Source: CAZSSM01 sp964609385 | GTDB taxonomy: Bacteria; Planctomycetota; Planctomycetia; Isosphaerales; Isosphaeraceae | Assembly (NCBI GenBank): GCA_964609385.1 | Contig: CAZSSM010000131.1 | Span: forward strand, 1 to 13,225 | Direction: 5' to 3' | DNA: 13,225 bases | Part shown: piece by piece, positions 5,982-13,197 of the stretch | Position numbering within the stretch: position 1 is the first letter of the stretch | How the letters are laid out: every line of letters starts with the position of its first letter | Translations under genes and position numbers: made by a program | Notes under the pieces: generated by a model | The model's input: only the letters and a program-made list of their open reading frames with translations | Database searches by the model: none | Told to the model about the DNA's origin: nothing

Positions 5982-8099
5982 ATGAATCCCCACCGATCCC
6001 TGCTAACCCGTCGAGACGCGCTGCAACGGACCGGCCTCGGTCTGGTCGTCCCAACTCTAGTTCAAGCCCTCGCCGCGAACGGCGAGGCATCGGCCGCTCA
6101 GACGTCTCGCCCCTCGCCGCTGAATCGGTTCCCGCGCATGGTGCAGCGGTTCTATGAGGACCACGTCAATCGGATCGCGCGGGGACGTCGGGACCAATTC
6201 GCGCTGATGCGCACCGCCGAGGACGCGCGTCGGCATGTCGCCTCGGTCCGACGTCGGATCGCCGAGGCGTTCGGCCCGATGCCCGAGCGGACCCCGATGC
6301 GCCCGCGGATCACCGGCACGCTCCGACGCGACGGCTACCGCGTCGAAAAACTGATCTTTGAGAGTCGACCCGACTTCCTCGTCACGGCCAACCTTTACGT
6401 GCCCGAGGACGATCGCTTCAACGGGCCGCGACCCGGCGTTGTCGGCACTTGCGGTCACGCGACCGACGGCAAGGCCGCCCCGCTCTATCAGAGCTTCTCG
6501 CAAGGGCTGGTCCGCCAAGGTTACGTCGTGTTGATTTACGATCCGATCGGCCAAGGTGAGCGGTTCCAATACCTCAACGAAGACCTCTCAGCGCGGTTCG
6601 GCCCCGGCGTTCGGGAGCACCTGATCGCCGGCAACCAGCAGAGCCTCGTCGGGGAGTTCCTGGGATCCTGGCGGGCCTGGGACGGCATTCGCGCGCTGGA
6701 CTACCTGATCACACGCCCCGAGGTCGACCCCGATCGGATCGGCGTGACCGGCAACTCCGGCGGTGGGACTTTGACGACCTGGCTGGCCGGCCTAGAGGAC
6801 CGCTGGGCGATGGCAGCGCCCAGTTGCTTCGTGACCACCTTCGCGCGCAACCTGCAAAACGAACTGCCCGCCGACATCGAGCAATGCCCGCCCCGCGCCC
6901 TGGCCCTCGGACTGGACCACGAGGACTTCCTGGCCGCCCTGGCGCCCCGACCGGTTATCCTCCTGGCCAAGGAGCGCGACTACTTCGATGTCCGCGGATC
7001 CGAAGAGGCTTACGCCCGACTCCGAAAACTTTACGCCTTCCTGGACGCCGAAGAGAACGTCGCGATATTCGTCGGGCCGACCGAACACGGCTACTCGCAG
7101 GAAAACCGCGAAGCGATGTACGGCTGGTTCAATCGCGCCACCGGGACCGACCTGCCCTCCGACGAGCCGACGCTGGCGCTCGAACCGATTGAGCAGCTCC
7201 ACTGCACCGAGCGCGGTCAGGTCGGCGTGACTGGCTCGCGTCGCGTCTTCGACTTTACGCGAGACGTCTCGATCCAACTCCGTCCACGACGCGCCGAGTC
7301 GATATGCGGTCGGTCCCGTGTCGAGATCGTCAAGATGGTCCGGAACGCCCTCCGCCTTCCCCCAACGGCCAACCGACCGAGAGTGCCCGATTATCGGATT
7401 CTCCGCCCGGTCCGCGATCGCAGCTACCCCGCGCCTCACGCGACAACCTACGCGATCCGGACCGAACCGGGCATCGAGGCGATCGTCATCCGACTCTCGG
7501 ACGTCCCGCACTACTCCCGGCCGCCACGCTCCGACGAGCCGGCCGTACTCTACGTGGCCAACCTCTCCAGCGACGCCGAGCTTCGCGACGAACCGCTGGT
7601 CGCCGAGCTGATCCCCGAGGCTTTGGGACGCTTCTATGCCGTGGATCTCCGCGGCCTGGGCGACTCGCGACCCGACACGTGCGGCCCCAACAGCTTCCTG
7701 ACCCCTTACGGCAGCGACTACTTCTACGCCGCCCACGGCTTGATGCTCGACCAGCCCGTCCCGTCGCAGCGAACCCTCGACTTGATCCATGTGCTGTCTT
7801 GGCTGTCCAGCCTCGGCCATCCGAGCGTCCACCTGGTCGCCAAAGGGTGGGGCGCGGTGCCCGCCACCTTCGCCGGACTGCTCGCGATCACGCCGAAGAT
7901 CGAACGGGTGACGCTCAAGAACGCCCTCACCTCATACGCCGATCTCGCCGAGTCCGAAGCCTACGCCTGGCCGCTCTCCAGCCTCGTGCCCGACATCCTC
8001 AAGCATGTGGACCTGCCGGACATCTACGATCTCCTGAGGGCCGAGAAAAAGCTGGAGCTGATCGACCCGCTCGGCCCGAACGACTCGGCGGTCGGATGA
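5982..8099 (+). CDS. Tat-exported acetylxylan-esterase-like hydrolase with a second, apparently inactive hydrolase-like half
   Basis: A 705-residue secreted protein. The leader has a twin-arginine motif, LTRRDALQRTG (8-18), a hydrophobic core and a likely cut after ASA (about residue 38). The first half (about 100-390) is an alpha/beta-hydrolase of the acetylxylan esterase/dienelactone type: PGVVGTCGH strand, GYVVLIYDPIGQGER, nucleophile elbow GNSGGG (258-262; Ser259), an acid in ERDYFD (331-336) and His369 in TEHGYS. The second half (about 415-705) again has hydrolase-like strands, FYAVDLRGLGDS (551-562) and HLVAKGWGA (617-625), but the elbow reads A-K-G-W-G, with Gly622 where serine is expected, so it is probably non-catalytic. 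Planctomycetes encode many such long esterase-like proteins; removal of acetyl or other ester groups from polysaccharide is the natural guess. It is divergent from the O-acetylation operon, which may be coincidence. Confidence 0.85.
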   Translation: MNPHRSLLTRRDALQRTGLGLVVPTLVQALAANGEASAAQTSRPSPLNRFPRMVQRFYEDHVNRIARGRRDQFALMRTAEDARRHVASVRRRIAEAFGPMPERTPMRPRITGTLRRDGYRVEKLIFESRPDFLVTANLYVPEDDRFNGPRPGVVGTCGHATDGKAAPLYQSFSQGLVRQGYVVLIYDPIGQGERFQYLNEDLSARFGPGVREHLIAGNQQSLVGEFLGSWRAWDGIRALDYLITRPEVDPDRIGVTGNSGGGTLTTWLAGLEDRWAMAAPSCFVTTFARNLQNELPADIEQCPPRALALGLDHEDFLAALAPRPVILLAKERDYFDVRGSEEAYARLRKLYAFLDAEENVAIFVGPTEHGYSQENREAMYGWFNRATGTDLPSDEPTLALEPIEQLHCTERGQVGVTGSRRVFDFTRDVSIQLRPRRAESICGRSRVEIVKMVRNALRLPPTANRPRVPDYRILRPVRDRSYPAPHATTYAIRTEPGIEAIVIRLSDVPHYSRPPRSDEPAVLYVANLSSDAELRDEPLVAELIPEALGRFYAVDLRGLGDSRPDTCGPNSFLTPYGSDYFYAAHGLMLDQPVPSQRTLDLIHVLSWLSSLGHPSVHLVAKGWGAVPATFAGLLAITPKIERVTLKNALTSYADLAESEAYAWPLSSLVPDILKHVDLPDIYDLLRAEKKLELIDPLGPNDSAVG

Positions 8100-8115
8100 T
8101 CGTTGCGGCGGTCGC

Positions 8116-10263
8116 TCAGCGGCCATCGAGTTGTTGTGCGAGCGATCCATCGATCCGATCGTGTGTTTCATCACGTCTTCCGTCTTTGCGAGGGCCATCC
8201 TCTCCCCGATCTCGGACCGTTCGACGGATCGCCCGGGCGTCGTAGAGGCTCCAACGCCCGTTGGTCGCTGCGGCCCATTCGGGCAGATGGATGCGGAGCA
8301 CCGCGTAGTCGAGCTGCGGATCACGGCAAAGCGTCAGGACGTCCTCGGCATTGGGATCGGGCTCTTGGATCGACATAGCGAGGCTGTCGTTGAAGCGGGC
8401 GAGCTGGCGATCGGACAGCAGGATCTGGATTCGGCGGACCCGCTCGGCCTCGAAGGTGCGGACCAGAGGTTTGCGTCGACGACCCTCGATCGCCGTCCCT
8501 CGGTTGAAGACAACTCCTCCCAACTGGGACATCACGAAATAGTTATTCGCTTCCAAATCGATCCAGACAGCATCCTCTCGGAAGGCCGGCCAGTAGACCA
8601 CCGGTCGATCCGGGCCGTCCCCCTCGGTGGCCCGTTGGCGTTCGATCGCGTCCCGGACGAATCGGAGGTCATCCGCGATCGGGTTGGCCGACCATCCTTC
8701 GGGGAACCCGTTCTGGGCCAGAACCACCGAACCGCAGGTCAAGGTCGCGCCGAATGCCAAGGACAGGCCGATCGCCGGTCGTCCCCAACCGGCCAGCCGG
8801 GTCAAGGCCCACGTTGCGCCCAAGGCCAAGGGGACCCGAAGCGAGGCGTCAACGGTTTCGAGGGCCGCTGCGATCAGGTTGTCGGCCGGGACGATCCGAT
8901 CGAGTGTGCTCCAGAGCCCGACCAGATGGGAGTAACTGATCATCATCCGGGTCACGCCCCCGGCCAGCAAGGCCGCCCCGACCGCCAAGCCGAGCGCCTC
9001 GGGCCGCCGAGCCCCTCGGCTCAAAGCGAACACGATCAGGACGAACAGCGGGCCGTAACACAGCAGGGCCAGGTCGAGACCGGCCCGCTCGCTCCAAGGG
9101 ACACAGACCAGCCAGAGCAGGCCGACCCCGAACAGAATCCGCCCTATGCGTCGGCTCGCGAAGGCGTCGCTCACGAACATCCAGGTCAAGGGGATCTGGA
9201 TCAAATGGAGGATCCAGTACGCTCGAAACGGCTGACCTTGAATCAAGAGGGCATAGGGAAAGATCGAGGCGGCCAACACACCGATAGTCGCCACGATGCT
9301 CATCCCCAAGACGCCGGCCAGGAACCGTCTGCGGGGCGTCCCGGGCTCCGCGCGATTCCAAGACCAACCGACCAGGGCGGTCGGGACCAGGATGCGGAGC
9401 CATTCCTCGGGCGACCATCGGGTACCGAGCAGATGGGGACCGCGCTGGACCGCCTCGAGGTACCAGACGTCGTCCATGATCCCGAAGAGCGGTCCGCCCA
9501 GTCGGGAGTCGCACAGGACCCAGACCACGACCGCAACGGCCACCGAACTCAGGATCACCAAGGGTCGCGTCGGCAACCAACGGAGCGCCAGAGCGAACCC
9601 CCAGATCAACCAGCCGCCCACGGCCATCAACGGGTGGACCACCAGGGCCAGAACGAGCCAGCCGGCCGCGCGTCCGGGTCGACGACCGAGGATCTCGCTC
9701 AGGGCCACCATCACGAGGGCCGAGGCGGGCAACCTCGGCGTGAAGAACGACTCATGAATGTGGAACAGATCGTACCCCCCATAGACCGTCGGCACGACCG
9801 CAACCACGAGCATGCTCAGCGTCCGGATCGCTGGATCGGTTGTCAGCATCGCTAGCAAACACATCAACGCGGTAAAGTAAGCGAGGCTGCAAACTCCATA
9901 AAGGATCAAGAATCCATTCTTGACTCCAGCATGACGGACCAGTGGCGAGGCAAGACGCGAGAAGATCGAGTAGTTATCCTGTGACCCATACTTCAAAAAC
10001 AGATCGTCTTGATACGATCCGCCCGTGGCCTGATTGATGACCTGCAAGCCGTAGAGGCGGGCGTCGTGCGATCGATTCTGGTACGGCTGGAAGAGCGCGT
10101 TGGCGGCGATCGCCACAGCGACCAACAGCGCCGGCCGTCGCCCCAACCGAATCAGCAAGAGATGGATCGACCTGACGACGGACTCAAGGTATCCCCGCTC
10201 GGCCAAGCCCGACGAGCTGGCTGAACCCGCCCCGGGGGAAATCGGCTCGGAAGTCGAAGACAT
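8116..10263 (-). CDS. polytopic membrane protein, resembling GT-C glycosyltransferases in layout; function unknown
   Basis: A 715-residue protein with about 12-13 hydrophobic segments between residues 44 and 516, then a soluble domain of about 200 residues. After the first membrane segment comes a polar loop with SHDARLYG (65-72) and DLFLKYGSQDNYS (87-99); acidic residues there are where GT-C enzymes keep their catalytic base, but I cannot match a named family. The C-terminal part has YWPAFREDAVWIDLEANNYF (557-576) and GGVVFNRGTAIEGRRR (582-597), a pattern I associate with uncharacterised planctomycete and proteobacterial membrane proteins. The frame extends to a TTG at 10272, but GGGAGG at 10273-10278 lies 9 nt before the ATG at 10263, which I choose. 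It follows the FAD oxidoreductase gene by 51 bp on the same strand, suggesting joint work on a surface glycan. The stop lies 16 bp from that of the convergent esterase gene. Confidence 0.72.
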   Translation of the reverse strand: MSSTSEPISPGAGSASSSGLAERGYLESVVRSIHLLLIRLGRRPALLVAVAIAANALFQPYQNRSHDARLYGLQVINQATGGSYQDDLFLKYGSQDNYSIFSRLASPLVRHAGVKNGFLILYGVCSLAYFTALMCLLAMLTTDPAIRTLSMLVVAVVPTVYGGYDLFHIHESFFTPRLPASALVMVALSEILGRRPGRAAGWLVLALVVHPLMAVGGWLIWGFALALRWLPTRPLVILSSVAVAVVVWVLCDSRLGGPLFGIMDDVWYLEAVQRGPHLLGTRWSPEEWLRILVPTALVGWSWNRAEPGTPRRRFLAGVLGMSIVATIGVLAASIFPYALLIQGQPFRAYWILHLIQIPLTWMFVSDAFASRRIGRILFGVGLLWLVCVPWSERAGLDLALLCYGPLFVLIVFALSRGARRPEALGLAVGAALLAGGVTRMMISYSHLVGLWSTLDRIVPADNLIAAALETVDASLRVPLALGATWALTRLAGWGRPAIGLSLAFGATLTCGSVVLAQNGFPEGWSANPIADDLRFVRDAIERQRATEGDGPDRPVVYWPAFREDAVWIDLEANNYFVMSQLGGVVFNRGTAIEGRRRKPLVRTFEAERVRRIQILLSDRQLARFNDSLAMSIQEPDPNAEDVLTLCRDPQLDYAVLRIHLPEWAAATNGRWSLYDARAIRRTVRDRGEDGPRKDGRRDETHDRIDGSLAQQLDGR

Positions 10264-10272
10264 CGCAACCAA

Positions 10273-10278
10273 CCTCCC
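10273..10278 (-). promoter_or_regulatory. ribosome binding site of the polytopic membrane protein gene
   Basis: GGGAGG on the minus strand with 9-nt spacing to the ATG at 10263. It directly abuts the alternative TTG at 10272 and so excludes that start. Confidence 0.72.
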
Positions 10279-10314
10279 AACCGGACGGTTCGAGGGCTTT
10301 CGGGGTTCGGAGGT

Positions 10315-11976
10315 TTAGGAGGAGGCCGATTGGGCCTGGAGGGCTTGCGGCACGGCTCGGCCGCTGGAGGCCTGCTCGTCGGTTCCTAGACGATCCTCCT
10401 CGTGGTACTCGGCGTCGGTGTTGACCTTCCAGGGGTCGTAGCTCCCCTGCCCCATCATGTTCCGAGCAGCTAAGAGTGCCGTGAGCATCGAGTGATCTTG
10501 ATTATTATATTTGTGCATTCCGTTGCGACCGGAGAGCTGAAGGTTGTCCAACCCAGCGAGCCAATTGCGGATCGTCTCCAGGTGCCGTTGGTAATGATCG
10601 TCGTAGATCGGGTAGGCCTTGGGCATCCTGACAACGCAGCCATCGATGACCTTGTCGGCCGTTGCCAAGCTGATTTGATCGATCTCACGACGGCCCAGCG
10701 CGATCAGCTCATCGTCAGGCATGGACCAGAGCCCGTCGCCTTCGAAGCAGAAGTATTCCAGGCCGAGGCTGGTCGTCGATGGATCAGGCACCATCTCGGG
10801 CGACCAGTTCTTGAAGTTCTGGACCCGACCGAGCTTCACGCTCGGCTCATGGATGTAGAGCCAGGTGTCGGGGAACAACTCGGGCTGCTCAACGATCAAG
10901 ACGACGGTGAGGAAGTCGCGATAGCGGAGCGCCTCGGCGGCCTGGCGGACCGGTTCGGGGGCCGGCGGGTCCATGGCGCGGATCAGTTCGCGGACCGGCA
11001 GGGTCGAGAGGAACTGGTCACCCCGATAGCGGAACTGATGGCCCCGCGCGTCCTCGGCGACCATTGAGAGAACTCGGCCCTCTTCATGCTCGATGGACAC
11101 CACGCGGAAGCCCATGTGGACGTCGCCGCCGCAGGTCGTGATCCGATCGCGAGCCGCCTCCCACATCTGACCAGGACCCAGGCGCGGGTACTGGAACTGA
11201 TCGATGAGCGTCTTGACCACTTCGCCACGACGCGACCCCCGGCCACCCCACAACGCGTTGGTGACCGCCTTGATCAGGCTCAGCCCTTTGATCCGCTGCG
11301 CTGCCCAATCGGCCGAGATCTCCCGGGTCGACATCCCCCAAACCTTCTCGGTGTAGGTCTTGAAGAAGATCTCGAAGAGCCGACGGCCGAACCGATTGAC
11401 CACCCAGTCCTCGAAGCTCCGCTCCGGACGGATCGGCCGAATCCGCGACCAGGCGTAGCTGAGCAGGACCTGCAACGAACGCAACAGGCCCAGGCCAACC
11501 AACGCGTTCATCGGCTTCAACGGATAGTGGAAGAACCGGCCATCGTAGAAGATCCGGCTCAGGCGGGGCCGGGTCAGGAACTGATCGCCGAGCAGGTCGC
11601 TCCAGACCGCGTTGACTTCGGCGTTCTTCGAGAAGAACCGATGCCCGCCGATGTCGAACCGATACCCGTTGTGCATCGCCGTTCGACTGATCCCCCCGAC
11701 ATAGTGGGGATCGGCCTCCAAGACCACGCAGGAGTGACCGTGTCGGGACAGCTCGTATCCGGCGGTCAGCCCGGCCGGCCCCCCGCCGGCGATGACGTGG
11801 CGGAAGGCCTGGACCTCGCAGGCGATCGGCGAACCCGTCGGCGCTGCCGAGATCCCACCGAAGAGCCCCTCCTCGGTGGGATCCTCCATCGCCGGGAAGG
11901 TTGTCGGCGCAAACAACGAGCCATCCGAGAAATCGTCCAGCCCCGACAGACCGTGCAGTCTCAGGCGGTCGGTCAT
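10315..11976 (-). CDS. FAD-dependent oxidoreductase, UDP-galactopyranose mutase / protoporphyrinogen oxidase-like
   Basis: A 553-residue flavoprotein of the COG1232 type. The dinucleotide-binding fold is plain: HVIAGGGPAGLTAGYEL (60-76), acidic end of strand 2 at VVLEAD (84-89) and GGISRT (94-99), then GYRFDIGGHRFFSKN (104-118). KTYTEKVWG (206-214) and the C-terminal GRNGMHKYNNQDHSM (483-497), which closes over the flavin, are hallmarks of a bacterial group often annotated simply as NAD(P)/FAD-dependent oxidoreductase and often found among glycan genes. A UDP-galactopyranose-mutase-like rearrangement of a sugar nucleotide is possible, but the reaction is unproven. About 58 poorly conserved residues precede the Rossmann fold. 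The start is uncertain: ATG at 11976 has a weak GAG upstream, a GTG at 11991 would add five residues. It is the first gene of a probable operon with the polytopic membrane protein. Confidence 0.86.
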   Translation of the reverse strand: MTDRLRLHGLSGLDDFSDGSLFAPTTFPAMEDPTEEGLFGGISAAPTGSPIACEVQAFRHVIAGGGPAGLTAGYELSRHGHSCVVLEADPHYVGGISRTAMHNGYRFDIGGHRFFSKNAEVNAVWSDLLGDQFLTRPRLSRIFYDGRFFHYPLKPMNALVGLGLLRSLQVLLSYAWSRIRPIRPERSFEDWVVNRFGRRLFEIFFKTYTEKVWGMSTREISADWAAQRIKGLSLIKAVTNALWGGRGSRRGEVVKTLIDQFQYPRLGPGQMWEAARDRITTCGGDVHMGFRVVSIEHEEGRVLSMVAEDARGHQFRYRGDQFLSTLPVRELIRAMDPPAPEPVRQAAEALRYRDFLTVVLIVEQPELFPDTWLYIHEPSVKLGRVQNFKNWSPEMVPDPSTTSLGLEYFCFEGDGLWSMPDDELIALGRREIDQISLATADKVIDGCVVRMPKAYPIYDDHYQRHLETIRNWLAGLDNLQLSGRNGMHKYNNQDHSMLTALLAARNMMGQGSYDPWKVNTDAEYHEEDRLGTDEQASSGRAVPQALQAQSASS

Positions 11977-11991
11977 CAGTTTCTCATCCAC

Positions 11992-12267
11992 GCTTGGGGA
12001 GGCGGTTCGAGTCGCGGTCGACGCCCATCCACGCTCGGCATCGACGGCCCATTTCGCAACGATCGCTCGCCCAAAGGCCGATCCGCCCCGACGAGCCCCA
12101 CGTCGTCCAGACCCAACCTAGTACATGGATCCGAAACGATTCCCCAATCGCCCTAGCTTTGAGCGAGAACGAGCCCTTTACTCGCCCCAGCAAAACTTGA
12201 CTCTCAAGCCCTCCATGACATGAGTGTCATGGGAATCCTGATTCGGTTTTGCAGAGCGATCGTGCCC
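11992..12267. other. gene-free stretch between divergent units
   Basis: About 275 bp lie between the start of the FAD oxidoreductase gene (minus) and the decayed gene at 12268 (plus). No reading frame with credible protein character was found. It must contain the promoter for the flavoprotein operon, which I could not locate. Toward its right end it becomes less GC-rich and holds a TTGACT hexamer (12197-12202) and a palindrome (12213-12232), described separately. Confidence 0.5.
12213..12232. promoter_or_regulatory. 8-bp palindrome with 4-base spacer, possible operator
   Basis: CCATGACA at 12213-12220 and its exact complement TGTCATGG at 12225-12232 flank TGAG. The element lies 35 bp before the ATG of the decayed gene and just after TTGACT (12197-12202), which looks like a -35 hexamer; no good -10 is seen at the right distance (the 17-bp position reads ATGAGT and overlaps the palindrome). 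In cassettes carrying an Xre-type regulator such palindromes often serve as autoregulatory operators. The symmetry is seen; the role is inferred. Confidence 0.4.
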
Positions 12268-12670
12268 ATGATTCCAAATTTCGAGGACGACGGGTTTCTG
12301 CCACCGAGGAGATCATGAGGCGACTTTTGTCGTACTTCGTGAGTCGATCCTCGTTATCGGTCCACCGAACGCTCCGAACTGAGATCGCAAGTGGCGGGAG
12401 TTCCTCGTAGACAACCTGGAGATCCGGACACGGCAACTCTGGGATGTTGGGATCGATGAGATCTTCGCCGACGGCTCATTCACTGAAGATAAGGACCATC
12501 CGAACGATATCGATGGATAATTCGTTTGCGAGCGCATGTACTTAGCCTGTGACGAATTGCAGCGCAGTTACAATTTGAGGGATCCTCACAAGATCAGGAC
12601 CTGGGACCCCGCCATACGGCGGCCTTACCGAGGCGATAAGAAGCAACTCCCGACAACGCGGAATCTCTGA
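12268..12670 (+). pseudogene. decayed DUF6932-like nucleotidyltransferase gene (putative toxin-like partner)
   Basis: From ATG 12268 the frame reads MIPNFEDDGFLPP, the typical opening of DUF6932-like proteins. One extra base near 12307 breaks the frame; from 12308 the next frame continues with GDHEATFVVLRES. It then meets a TGA at 12380-12382, goes on with DRKWREFLVDNLEIRTRQLW and GIDEIFADGSFTEDKDHPND, IDG, a TAA at 12518-12520, FVCERMYLACDELQRSYNL and DPHKIRTWDPAIRRPYRG, and stops at 12668-12670. GSF followed by D-I-D fits the nucleotidyltransferase metal-binding pattern (G-S then D-x-D). The stops can be explained as single changes, probably from TGG and TAT/TAC. The C-terminal part that I expect after KKQLP is missing. 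Ordered similarity across three lesions shows one ancestral gene. An intact helix-turn-helix gene starts 21 bp later, suggesting a former two-gene toxin-antitoxin-like unit. The family name is from memory; decay is certain. Confidence 0.8.
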
Positions 12671-12691
12671 AATCCAAATATACATATTATA

Positions 12692-13165
12692 ATGATTCGA
12701 AATGAATCCGAATATTGGGAAGCTGTTGAGAGGATTCGTCAAGAGCACCAGCGACTCACGGATCACCGGCGATCGCTGGAGGCTGAGGGGCTCGACGCCG
12801 ATCAGGTCCAGCGACTGATAGATCCGATGATCTCGTTTCATGAGCAACTCAAAGACGACGTCCGCAGTTACGACGCCTTACGCCGAGGCGAGTTCGAGGC
12901 CCTTCGAAACCTCGTGGGGATCGGACGAATGCTGATCGGGTTGAGGCTCTACCTCGGCCTGAGTCAAAGCGAATTGGCCGAACGACTCGATGTCGATCCG
13001 TCTCAGATTTCCCGTGATGAACGCAACGAATACCACAACATCTTTGTGGTACGGGCCAGCAAAATCTTCGAAGCTCTGGGGGTTACCCTCGTCAGCACCT
13101 TGGACCTCGACGCAACCCCACCACCAACCCGGGTCGATTCGGATTCGGAACGAGACGTCGACTGA
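12692..13165 (+). CDS. Xre-type helix-turn-helix DNA-binding protein, antitoxin-like
   Basis: A 157-residue protein. Residues 4-66 form a charged, probably coiled-coil N-terminal region (ESEYWEAVERIRQEH, then RSLEAEGLDADQVQRLIDP), which may bind a partner protein. The Xre/Cro-like domain covers about 79-133: GLSQSELAERLDVDPSQISR is the helix-turn-helix, followed by DERNEYHNIFVVRASKIFEALG. The tail from 138 is acidic and Pro-rich. It probably binds an operator and represses its own cassette; the partner would be the decayed nucleotidyltransferase-like gene directly upstream. The frame has no lesion, so this half has been retained or decays more slowly. The ATG at 12692 has no Shine-Dalgarno match and sits in an AT-rich stretch with TATAAT at 12688-12693 overlapping it, so translation may once have depended on coupling to the upstream gene. 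Domain call is firm; antitoxin role is inferred. Confidence 0.85.
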   Translation: MIRNESEYWEAVERIRQEHQRLTDHRRSLEAEGLDADQVQRLIDPMISFHEQLKDDVRSYDALRRGEFEALRNLVGIGRMLIGLRLYLGLSQSELAERLDVDPSQISRDERNEYHNIFVVRASKIFEALGVTLVSTLDLDATPPPTRVDSDSERDVD

Positions 13166-13185
13166 CGCGAAGGGATCTCTGATCC

Positions 13186-13189
13186 GGAG
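13186..13189 (+). promoter_or_regulatory. ribosome binding site for the gene entering at the right edge
   Basis: GGAG with 8-nt spacing to the ATG at 13198, a good arrangement and better than that of most genes here. It supports a real start just inside the window. Confidence 0.55.
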
Positions 13190-13197
13190 ACGCGAGG

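Noticed and set aside
7304..8245. A 313-codon plus-strand frame inside and beyond the esterase gene
   Set aside because: It is very rich in Arg and Pro and overlaps the esterase frame, which shows continuous protein character through the same bases.
8131..9855. A 574-codon open frame on the plus strand, opposite the polytopic membrane protein gene
   Set aside because: Its composition is dominated by Asp, Gln, Pro and Arg with no domain, membrane or signal pattern; it is a by-product of GC-rich codon use. The minus-strand protein has clear membrane segments, a ribosome binding site and sensible codon use.
11086..12156. A 356-codon plus-strand frame opposite the flavoprotein gene
   Set aside because: The minus-strand frame carries the exact FAD-binding motifs; this one is Pro/Arg/Asp-rich with no family features.
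12268..12670. Programmed frameshifting or stop-codon recoding as an explanation for the interrupted gene
   Set aside because: One frameshift, two different stop codons (TGA and TAA) and a missing C-terminus in a single short gene, without a slippery heptamer or selenocysteine-type hairpin that I could see, fit decay far better than recoding.
11992..12691. An insertion sequence or transposon end behind the gene-poor patch
   Set aside because: No transposase fragment, no long terminal inverted repeat pair and no target duplication was seen; the only palindrome (12213-12232) is a local element.
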